NCBI GenBank assembly: GCA_017427285.1
Contig: JAFRTE010000037.1
Coordinates: forward strand, 62,001 to 126,000
DNA length: 64,000 nucleotides
Direction of reading: 5' to 3'
Source: Clostridia bacterium
GTDB taxonomy: Bacteria; Bacillota; Clostridia; Oscillospirales; UBA644
Each line of letters begins with the position of its first letter. Positions within the stretch are counted from its first letter, which is position 1. Under the pieces are notes generated by a model. It searched no databases. It saw only the letters and a list, made by a program, of their open reading frames with translations, and had not been told where the DNA came from. The position numbers and the translations under genes were made by a program. Below are positions 57,252 through 64,000 of the stretch, piece after piece.

Positions 57252-57989
57252 TTACCCCTCCATTGATGGGCATACAACCAAATCAGGAATCGCAACATTA
57301 TCCGGTTGAGAAACCGCATAGAGAACAGCATTGGCAATGGTATCCGGAGTAAGCCCTACATTCTCATAGAATTGCGAAACCATATCCTTTGCAGCTGATT
57401 CAGCAACTGTGTTAAGAAGCTCTGTCTTAATGGCTCCTGGATAGATTGTTGTAGTACGGATGTTTGTGCCTTCTCGTATAGATTCACTCCGAAATGAATC
57501 CAGCATAGCACGTACAAAGTGTTTTGTGCCACAATAAACCGCATTACCCGGAACAGACATTAACCCCGCTCTGGAAGATGTCGCAATGATATGACCATAT
57601 TTCTGAACAGTGAACTCCGGAAGTACAGCTGCCATGATATTTAGCACACCTTTGATGTTGATATCAATCATTCTGTTCCAGTCAGCGGTTTTCAACTCCG
57701 ACATATTGCCCGCAGGCATAATCCCCGCATTAGCGAACACAGCATCAACCTTGCCGAATTTCTCTTTCGCCAAATTGACAAGAGCAATCATTTCATCTGG
57801 ATTCACAACATCAGATTTGAGATAAGCGGCGTTTTCTCCTATCTCCGCTGCCAGCATCTGAAGCCTATCCTCACGGCGTGCAGACAATACGACCTTCGCT
57901 CCATTCGCGGCCAGTACCTTTGCCGTCTCCTCGCCGATACCAGATGATGCCCCGGTGATGATGATAACCTTTCCTTCTACGTTTTTCAT
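57252..57989 (-). CDS. Short-chain dehydrogenase/reductase
   Basis: The 245-residue product is a classical NAD(P)-dependent SDR. It has the cofactor motif TGASSGIG at residues 12-19 and NAG in VFANAGIMPAG. The catalytic serine is in IIATSSRAG, and the Tyr-Lys pair is in AVYCGTKHFVRAML near residue 150. The substrate is unknown. It is the last gene of the mcrBC operon, 21 bases after the YdeI-like gene, which is an odd companion for a defence locus. AGGAGG precedes the ATG. Confidence 0.93.
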   Translation of the reverse strand: MKNVEGKVIIITGASSGIGEETAKVLAANGAKVVLSARREDRLQMLAAEIGENAAYLKSDVVNPDEMIALVNLAKEKFGKVDAVFANAGIMPAGNMSELKTADWNRMIDINIKGVLNIMAAVLPEFTVQKYGHIIATSSRAGLMSVPGNAVYCGTKHFVRAMLDSFRSESIREGTNIRTTTIYPGAIKTELLNTVAESAAKDMVSQFYENVGLTPDTIANAVLYAVSQPDNVAIPDLVVCPSMEG

Positions 57990-58010
57990 TGCTGTAACCT
58001 CCTCATATTT

Positions 58011-58583
58011 TCAATAATCGAGTAGCCTTCCATAATCATTCCACTCACCAAACAATCTACCTGCCTTTGTTTCTTCAATCAGGTGACGCAGAGTCTGCTC
58101 ATACATTTCAGGATTCCGCTTCTTATAGAATGCTACATTGTATGCCCTTACCCTCTGATAAAGCGGCGGGAAACTCTTGAATCTTGACCATACCCGTGCT
58201 TTTTTCATCGCGGCTTCAATATCAGGATCAACACGGAAACTCCTTGCTCCCATCGGCGGCAGTACGGATCTTCCCGCATCGGTCATCAATCCGAGCCTTT
58301 CCAACCTGCGAACACGCTCCTTGTTCAGTTCCGTCCAAGGACTGTTCTTTTTACGGGGAGTGAAACGCTGCATCCGCACGCCGTTTATCTCCTTGTGAGT
58401 GCTATCTATCCAGCCGAAGCAAAGAGCCTCCTCAACCGCATCGAGGTAGTAAAAAACATCCGAGTCAACTGGCTTACCGCGCTTTACCTGCACCCAACAC
58501 TCTGATTCGTCTGCATGAGAAACGAGCCAGTCTCGAAATTCTGATCTGTTTTTACATTTGAGAACATTCTGCACATCATTCAT
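58011..58583 (-). CDS. YdeI/OmpD-associated-family protein
   Basis: The 190-residue product has the family segments SEFRDWLVSHADESECWVQ, VEEALCFGWIDSTHK and QRFTPRKKNSPWTELNKERV, followed by a C-terminal basic helical part. Relatives are annotated as YdeI/OmdA or bacteriocin-protection proteins. The biochemical role is unknown. The ATG at 58583 overlaps the preceding stop (ATGAATGA), which indicates coupled translation with the TIGR04076 gene. Confidence 0.85.
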   Translation of the reverse strand: MNDVQNVLKCKNRSEFRDWLVSHADESECWVQVKRGKPVDSDVFYYLDAVEEALCFGWIDSTHKEINGVRMQRFTPRKKNSPWTELNKERVRRLERLGLMTDAGRSVLPPMGARSFRVDPDIEAAMKKARVWSRFKSFPPLYQRVRAYNVAFYKKRNPEMYEQTLRHLIEETKAGRLFGEWNDYGRLLDY

Positions 58584-58968
58584 AATCAATCCGTTCAATC
58601 TTGAATATGACCGGCCTCGTGCCATCCGAACAGCAAGCAATCATCTCGTTTTCTCGTTCCATCCAGCCCTTCATAATTGAGCCGCCCTGAAGTCCAGTAT
58701 AGATGTATCGGCTAATAGCATCCCACAGTTCAGAGCAATGTGGCATCTTGGGACCGCCCGCCACGTTGTCGGGAGCGGCATCTGTGTGAATGAGTGTATT
58801 CAATCCGCAATGCCAGAAATCGTCACGCTCCTCATCACGATAGAACTCAAAAACATCCCCCACATTGTAGCAGGGACATGCGCCGGAATTCGGATCAGCA
58901 CAATACTGCTGCTGCAATTCCGGGTAGAGCTTTTTATCAATCACCGTCAGTCTAACTTTGTGTTTCAT
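58576..58968 (-). CDS. TIGR04076-family protein, copy B
   Basis: This 130-residue protein differs from copy A (55221-55613) at only about eight residues, for example QQQ for QHQ, NSG for DSG and PHC for PFC. The last 48 residues are identical. At the DNA level the two differ at many synonymous sites, so the duplication is old or the copies came from different lineages. It faces the opposite way. It follows the ADP-ribosylglycohydrolase gene by 19 bases. AAGGAGG precedes the ATG. Confidence 0.88.
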   Translation of the reverse strand: MKHKVRLTVIDKKLYPELQQQYCADPNSGACPCYNVGDVFEFYRDEERDDFWHCGLNTLIHTDAAPDNVAGGPKMPHCSELWDAISRYIYTGLQGGSIMKGWMERENEMIACCSDGTRPVIFKIERIDYE

Positions 58969-58987
58969 GGCTTTCTCCTCCTTGGGA

Positions 58988-59845
58988 TTAATCTCTGGAA
59001 ATATACTTCTTCCAACGTCTCAATACATCCTTCAACGGCTCATCAAGATAGGAATACGCCTTGTCCTTGATCCAGTCTGGAATGCCGTAAGCCGCCTCTG
59101 CTATGCTGCCCGTGATTGCAGCAAGTGTATCACTGTCGCCACCAAGGGAGATGGCATTTCTGATGGCGTCCTCAAAGTCCGTGCTTTCCAAGAATGCAAT
59201 GATGGCCTGTGGTACTGTCTCTTGACAGGTCTCGTTGAAACGGTAGGTAGGACGGATTTCATCCAATGTCCGAGAGAGGTCGTATCCGTATTCGTTCTCT
59301 ATGTGTTCCTTGATTCGCTTCTTGCACTCTGCCGGATCATCGTTGATCGGCTGCTCGTAGTCGCCGTAATAGCCGCCGAAGTAATAACGGCACATGAAGA
59401 TGGCGTCAGCCGTTGCCATCGCGCCTTTGATGCCTTCCGGGTGGTTGTGTGTGACTTCTGCAGAAAGCTGCGCACCGGCTCTGCCATTGGACGGCCACAT
59501 TCCCGTTCTGGCGCAGAAACCGCAGTCCATCACCCAAGCGCATGGAGAAACACGCATAGCGGAACCGTTGCCAAAGCTGTTATAAGGCTCACGGTTATCG
59601 GAGGTGATCCACGCACCGAATCTGCCGCCGTATCCGGCATCCGGGTACATCCGGCCGTATTTCTTCATAGCGTCAATGAAATCATCCTTCTGGCCGCCAT
59701 TCATGACCGCCTCCGCAACAGCGCAGGTCATGACGGTATCATCTGTGAAAAAGCAGTCATCCCTGAACAAGGGAAACTCCTTCGTTTTGATATTGTGCCA
59801 TTCGTAGACGGAGCCTACGATGTCACCGACTATTGCTCCAAGCAT
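58988..59845 (-). CDS. ADP-ribosylglycohydrolase (DraG/ARH family)
   Basis: This family removes ADP-ribose from proteins or other ADP-ribosylated molecules with Mg2+. The 285-residue product has LGAIVGDIVGSVYEW at the start, the metal motif FFTDDTVM (residues 34-37) and GGDSDTLAAITG (from residue 235), so the active site is complete. The ATG at 59845 follows GGGAG. It begins 29 bases after the mcrC stop on the same strand. A matching ADP-ribosyltransferase is not seen in the window. Confidence 0.93.
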   Translation of the reverse strand: MLGAIVGDIVGSVYEWHNIKTKEFPLFRDDCFFTDDTVMTCAVAEAVMNGGQKDDFIDAMKKYGRMYPDAGYGGRFGAWITSDNREPYNSFGNGSAMRVSPCAWVMDCGFCARTGMWPSNGRAGAQLSAEVTHNHPEGIKGAMATADAIFMCRYYFGGYYGDYEQPINDDPAECKKRIKEHIENEYGYDLSRTLDEIRPTYRFNETCQETVPQAIIAFLESTDFEDAIRNAISLGGDSDTLAAITGSIAEAAYGIPDWIKDKAYSYLDEPLKDVLRRWKKYISRD

Positions 59846-59874
59846 TAAATCACTCCCTTCAATACTACAGAGGA

Positions 59875-61191
59875 CTAACAAGAGAATGCACTAATAAACT
59901 CCTGTTCATGAGTTCTCATTTTTGCTACAAATCCCGCATAGTCAGACACGTCCATAGGGATTTTCAGTCCATGCTTTGTGATGCTGATATCATCACGCGG
60001 CGTGACATTTGCCTCGTAAGTCGAGCCGCGATTCATCCACAGTTGCAGGTCATCTGATCCTTCCGCTTCTGGATAGAGATAGAAGCCTGCCTTTGCATCG
60101 AATCGGAACATATATGCCAGCACCTGCAAATAATCCTTATTTCCGATGTTGTCAATCGGCTTGTATTTGGCATCCGCAATAATTCTATTTTCGTTATCCC
60201 GACTGATAAAGTCAGGGTAAATAAGACCTATATTCCCGTCAAACAGTCTCTGGGCACCTTTGCCGCCCTTGTTCATCGGATGATAGAAAGCATCCTCTAT
60301 AAGTGAATTAACATACTCTTCCCACAACCAAGCACCGTCAAAGAGTATACCGTAAATCTGCTTTGATCCAGAGCCAATCTGATGTTTCTGATGTCGAAGG
60401 ATCAGAAGGCATAGTCTTTGAAGTGCAAGATACTCCCGGAAATATGCATGGCGTACAGTGTTCTTTTTATTCTGCTCAATGATTCGCTGCCTATCGTATG
60501 GCTCATATCCCGGTGTCGCATCAATAACGAGTTTTACCTCGTCCTTAACCTTTATGAGCAGATTATTCCCGTAAGGCTTCCTTTTGATAAATTCTATGGT
60601 ATGACGCACCAGCTCCATCAAGCTATTATCGTAAGAAAACTCGCGCTGACTGTATGCTACGCTCCCGGTAAAAGGCGTGTTCTTCTCGATGTGCCTTGCG
60701 ATATCAATGGCTCCCTTGACATTTCCATCATTGTATCTGTGCCGTATATATCTCTTGAACAGACCTTTTCGCATCGCCGTTTTGAGATAATACGGGAACA
60801 AGAACAGCAGGAAGTTAAAAAGACGGTTATCCTGATTGGCATCGGATTCCATGTCCACAATATTCGGAAAATCAAGAACGCGATCAAGGAGATACTGAAA
60901 GAAGAAATCCTCATCCTCTCCGCCAAAGCGTGACTCAATAATGAGCCGTTCATCGCCACAGCCAAGAAACCCCATTACATTGCCGGATCGATATGTGTCG
61001 TTAACGCTCTGAATTATCATCTGATCCCGCGTTATGTCCTCGGCATCTTTTACGATTTCAGGGAATACGAATACGCCTTCACGCTCAAGCTGCTCCAATG
61101 TCTTGTCAGCAATCTTGCCCGTGAGGGTACCGATATTGGAAAAGGCATCTTTTTTTCGTTGTGAATTATCCTTGATCTTGAGTAGCTTCAT
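59875..61191 (-). CDS. mcrC: McrC-like subunit of a McrBC restriction system
   Basis: McrC is the nuclease partner of McrB in type IV restriction. The 438-residue product has the family's helical middle region (PYYLKTAMRKGLFKRYI, ANDARHIEKN-like segment). Near residue 327 the PD-(D/E)xK core starts: YPDFISRD with D327, and IIADAKYK with D340 and K342. These are the expected catalytic residues. Its ATG lies inside the end of mcrB (26-base overlap), typical of mcrBC pairs. The base modification it recognises is set by McrB and is unknown. Confidence 0.92.
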   Translation of the reverse strand: MKLLKIKDNSQRKKDAFSNIGTLTGKIADKTLEQLEREGVFVFPEIVKDAEDITRDQMIIQSVNDTYRSGNVMGFLGCGDERLIIESRFGGEDEDFFFQYLLDRVLDFPNIVDMESDANQDNRLFNFLLFLFPYYLKTAMRKGLFKRYIRHRYNDGNVKGAIDIARHIEKNTPFTGSVAYSQREFSYDNSLMELVRHTIEFIKRKPYGNNLLIKVKDEVKLVIDATPGYEPYDRQRIIEQNKKNTVRHAYFREYLALQRLCLLILRHQKHQIGSGSKQIYGILFDGAWLWEEYVNSLIEDAFYHPMNKGGKGAQRLFDGNIGLIYPDFISRDNENRIIADAKYKPIDNIGNKDYLQVLAYMFRFDAKAGFYLYPEAEGSDDLQLWMNRGSTYEANVTPRDDISITKHGLKIPMDVSDYAGFVAKMRTHEQEFISAFSC

Positions 61192-63262
61192 TCACATCAC
61201 CTTCAACAGGTTTTTGATAGCCATAGGCTTTCGCAAACCTGTTCATAATTCCTTCTTCATCGTACATTCCCTGGATGTATTCCTGCAGGAGCGGCTGCAG
61301 GTAATCCGTCCAAAGCTGGTCAAAATCGAGAGTCTTCAGCTTTAAGAAATATGATGCGCCAATCTGGTAATTCTCGTTCAAGTCTTCAACACTTGTGATT
61401 TCCTTATTGAGTGCAGCCATCCTCCTGATAGCTTCAGCTTCAAGCTCCTCATTCTCAAGAGACGCCAGCATTTCAAGACGTTCATCTGCCCGGAGTTCCA
61501 CGAAGCGGAAACGCCTGCGCATAGCAAAATCAAAGCTGTCCACAGAGCGGTCGATGTCGTTCATGGTGCCAATGATATAAACATTCTCCGGGATATAGAA
61601 TTTCTCATCCGGATCGGAATGCAGATTGGAATATTGCGTGGAGATTTCTCCAGCTCTGCCACGATAGCCAGGGTCGATTGCAAAAAACAGTTCTCCGAAT
61701 ATCTTTGAAATCTCACCACGGTTGATTTCATCAATGATGAATATATACTTCTTCAATTCTTCCTGCTTTGCTTTTGCTTTAGACGCAGCACTTTTCTTTG
61801 CCCGAATCGCTTTGTAGATTGCGAAATCGTAGGAATACGCCTGTGTAGCAAACGATTTTCCGAAGAAGGTCGTAATGTCTTTTATCTTATCGAACTTCTG
61901 CCCGGACTCAAGCATCTTCCTGACCTCATCCAAGTTCAAGGTAAGCCTGTTGACGGTAGCATTTCCGGGGATGGAGATGGTGATATGCTTATCATCCACG
62001 GAGGTGATGGTGAACTCATTACCGTTGATTGTCTTAAAGGTATCTACTCCAAGTTCAATACTGGAGAAGAACTCCGTCATGGATTCCTGCACGGAGATTT
62101 CCTTTTCTATCGTTTCTTTAGACTTTTGCGAATCTTCATAATTCTTCCTTGCGCGGGCAACAAACTTCTTGAAAATGCCGTCCTGCAATTCAAAGCCCAT
62201 AGTACCGTCGTCATTTACCTTCGGCCGCAATCCCTCGACAAAATCAGAGTAGTCATAGCTCGGATGGAACTGCACGAACTCCACCTGTTTCTTCTGCTCA
62301 TCAGTAAGCAAGGTGTAATCATCAAAGTACCCGTTGCTGATTATGTCCGTAGCGATTTCCTTTGCAAGATAAGATTTGCCGGTTCCCGGCGCACCTCTGA
62401 AGATCAAATTCTTCGATGCAATCAGCATGGAAGAGAAAGGATTTCTGTATCCTTTGAACTGCTGGACGAGTTCCTCCTGTGCGGCGGCCTCGGTCTCCGC
62501 AGCCTCCGTTTCCTTTTCATCTTTCTCCCGATATGTGAGTATGAACTGATCTCCCGGCTCGCCGAAACGCTTCAAGCATTCCCGGACGAAAATAATCGTG
62601 GAGAATATGTTCCAACAGTAGATAACAAACTGCCTGCCGTTATCGTAGCCGTATGTCAGATATTCTATTGTATTACGATGCTTCTTAAACTCATCCACGC
62701 TGGAATAAATGCCACAAATCAAGTCACTGTCTGGATTGTATTTGCAGATAGGAAAGCTCTCCTTGTCCTCAACAGACATTCCGGATATCTGCTTTTCAAA
62801 TATCTGAAAAGCAATACGGGGCATGGTCTGATTGGAGTTTCGTCTTTCACCTTTGCTATAAGAGCGTTTTATCACTTCGCCGTTTGCTTTCTTGAAATAA
62901 ACATCAAGAGGCTTATAGTTATCGCCGAGGCTCAGATTGTCCATTGTGAAACGCTCGTCTGTGGACTCGACACCATCAGCGGTAACAGAAAGCTCAAATT
63001 TCTCCTGCTGCTTTGTTTCTATGGTAAATTCCTGACCTTCAAGATAGCTTTTTGCCTCGACAGCATTAAAGCCTTCCGTTGAAATATCAGTACCGTTTGT
63101 CAAATGGTCAGCTACGGCCACCACATACTTCGGAGGATACCGCTTTCCATCCTCTGTCACGAGTTCATATTTCGTGCTTTGATTATGGAAAGGCACTCCG
63201 TTCTCATCGATATACTTCAAGGCCTCGATGATATCCTGCTTTTTAATTTTTGGTATTGCCAT
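61166..63262 (-). CDS. mcrB: McrB-like AAA+ GTPase with ScoMcrA-like N-terminal head domain
   Basis: The 698-residue product is the motor and recognition subunit. The first 80 residues (IIEALKYIDENGVP, KYELVTEDGKRYPPKYVVAV) match what I recall of the ScoMcrA-like N-terminal head domain. An unassigned region of about 180 residues follows (80-270), probably the DNA-recognition part. The AAA+ motor has Walker A GAPGTGKS (from residue 290), Walker B FIIDEINRG (D511) and the McrB-specific TMNDIDRSVDSFDFAMRRRF. The ATG at 63262 follows GGAGG. An upstream in-frame start lacks a site. It lies 19 bases after an unidentified gene. Confidence 0.9.
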   Translation of the reverse strand: MAIPKIKKQDIIEALKYIDENGVPFHNQSTKYELVTEDGKRYPPKYVVAVADHLTNGTDISTEGFNAVEAKSYLEGQEFTIETKQQEKFELSVTADGVESTDERFTMDNLSLGDNYKPLDVYFKKANGEVIKRSYSKGERRNSNQTMPRIAFQIFEKQISGMSVEDKESFPICKYNPDSDLICGIYSSVDEFKKHRNTIEYLTYGYDNGRQFVIYCWNIFSTIIFVRECLKRFGEPGDQFILTYREKDEKETEAAETEAAAQEELVQQFKGYRNPFSSMLIASKNLIFRGAPGTGKSYLAKEIATDIISNGYFDDYTLLTDEQKKQVEFVQFHPSYDYSDFVEGLRPKVNDDGTMGFELQDGIFKKFVARARKNYEDSQKSKETIEKEISVQESMTEFFSSIELGVDTFKTINGNEFTITSVDDKHITISIPGNATVNRLTLNLDEVRKMLESGQKFDKIKDITTFFGKSFATQAYSYDFAIYKAIRAKKSAASKAKAKQEELKKYIFIIDEINRGEISKIFGELFFAIDPGYRGRAGEISTQYSNLHSDPDEKFYIPENVYIIGTMNDIDRSVDSFDFAMRRRFRFVELRADERLEMLASLENEELEAEAIRRMAALNKEITSVEDLNENYQIGASYFLKLKTLDFDQLWTDYLQPLLQEYIQGMYDEEGIMNRFAKAYGYQKPVEGDVNEATQDQG

Positions 63263-63281
63263 ACTGCACCTCCAATTTGTT

Positions 63282-64000
63282 TTATGCTTCTTGTTCTTCT
63301 TCAAACAGTTTCGGTCGGTTCAGCGAGATCAGTTCCGCCTCTGTTCTCGCATCATTGTTCTTGCATTTCAGAAGTGAGCGGCGCAGAATCAGAACGCCAT
63401 CCTGTCTGAAGATATATTCAGGGTGATCCTTTATGTAGTTTGCAGATTCGCGGGAGAAGCCGTTCCTCTGCAGGAATACCGTTATTTCATTAGTCGTGCC
63501 GTACTCCACGAACTCATACCAGTTGTTGTCATCAAGTGAATGCTCTCCGTTAATAGCAATATACATATTGGAGAACCGCAAAAAATAGTTCGATATGCTG
63601 AACAGGATAACATTTTCGATCACCTCCAGAGTATCTGCAAATACCACATTGCGATGCTCCGGTCCGTCATCAAAATATGATGGCGTGTACTCATTCAGCC
63701 AGAACTTCTCTGGGTGTTCGTTCATGTAGTCGATAGCCTTGCGCATGATATAACTCAGCCCGTGACCTTCCATCCATTGAGAAAGGATGACCGCATACCA
63801 GCTTAACTTGGCGTGTTCTCCCGCCTTGTTCCGCTTGCCGAGAGTACCGAACTCATACTTATCCCAATTGAAGATACGGCTCAGTTCTTCCAGGAATCCA
63901 AGCACAACACCGTGTGAGAACCTGCCGTCCTGTGATTTCGGATAATGGGTACCGTTTCGGATAGCCGCAGCGAGTTTCCGTGTCTGGTCGGCGGAGATAT
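63282..64000 (-). CDS. C-terminal part of an unidentified protein (5' end outside window)
   Basis: The reading frame is open from the right edge (…SADQTRKLAAAIRNGTHYPKS) to a stop at 63282, about 239 residues. A GTG at 63905 is not needed as a start. The sequence is a mixed helical domain: KLSWYAVILSQWMEGHGLSY, IMRKAIDYMNEHPEKFWLN, EVIENVILFSISNYFLRFSN. I do not recognise it with confidence. It recalls the C-terminal ends of large helicase-type defence proteins, but that is a weak impression. It is read in the same direction 19 bases before mcrB, so it is very likely part of the same system. Confidence 0.75.
   Translation of the reverse strand, partial: ISADQTRKLAAAIRNGTHYPKSQDGRFSHGVVLGFLEELSRIFNWDKYEFGTLGKRNKAGEHAKLSWYAVILSQWMEGHGLSYIMRKAIDYMNEHPEKFWLNEYTPSYFDDGPEHRNVVFADTLEVIENVILFSISNYFLRFSNMYIAINGEHSLDDNNWYEFVEYGTTNEITVFLQRNGFSRESANYIKDHPEYIFRQDGVLILRRSLLKCKNNDARTEAELISLNRPKLFEEEQEA

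Overview
The window looks like a chromosome segment of a Gram-positive, anaerobic member of the Clostridia, probably gut-dwelling and probably uncultured. The grounds are the ctsR-mcsA-mcsB-clpC heat-shock operon, a CIRCE box before groES-groEL, RNase J, zinc-binding forms of S4, S14, L24, L36 and adenylate kinase, TTG and GTG starts behind strong GGAGG sites, TTGACA/TATAAT promoters, an indolepyruvate:ferredoxin oxidoreductase, and several glycosidases without signal peptides. No species can be named from the sequence alone.

Layout. 1-4.3 kb: folD (cut by the window edge) and lgt on the minus strand, divergent from a phosphopantetheinyl transferase and a GH63/MGH1-like glycosidase. 4.4-11 kb: CtsR-controlled ctsR-mcsA-mcsB-clpC, then CIRCE-controlled groES-groEL. 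11-22.8 kb: a GH36/GH27-like glycosidase, a small membrane protein, a large GH38 alpha-mannosidase, an Ogt-type DNA repair protein, an MBOAT acyltransferase plus DHHW protein pair (surface polymer acylation) and a geranylgeranyl-reductase-like flavoprotein. 22.8-29.4 kb: one minus-strand operon iorA-cotH-iorB-paaK-ACT-alpha/beta hydrolase, probably oxidative decarboxylation of aryl-pyruvates to aryl-acyl-CoA. 29.4-45.3 kb: the complete S10-spc-alpha ribosomal operon (rpsJ to rplQ, including secY, adk, map, a KOW protein, infA and rpoA), read on the minus strand from a consensus promoter with a long structured leader. 45.3-50.6 kb: GH20 hexosaminidase and RNase J, divergent from an RlmD/RumA-type RNA methyltransferase.

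From about 50.6 kb the content becomes accessory. On the plus strand there are two lipoprotein alpha/beta hydrolases (one tannase-like) that share almost the same 5' leader and signal peptide, two flavodoxin-like reductases and a TIGR04076 protein. These are followed by a dead serine recombinase, which lacks its catalytic N-terminus and has an in-frame stop. On the minus strand, from the right edge inward, a tightly packed operon reads: unknown protein (cut by the edge), McrB-type AAA+ GTPase with a ScoMcrA-like head domain, McrC nuclease subunit, ADP-ribosylglycohydrolase, a second TIGR04076 protein, a YdeI/OmdA-like protein and a short-chain dehydrogenase. This McrBC operon with an ADP-ribose-removing enzyme is the best candidate for an undescribed defence arrangement here.

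Functions were assigned by reading motifs in the translations. No database search was run.
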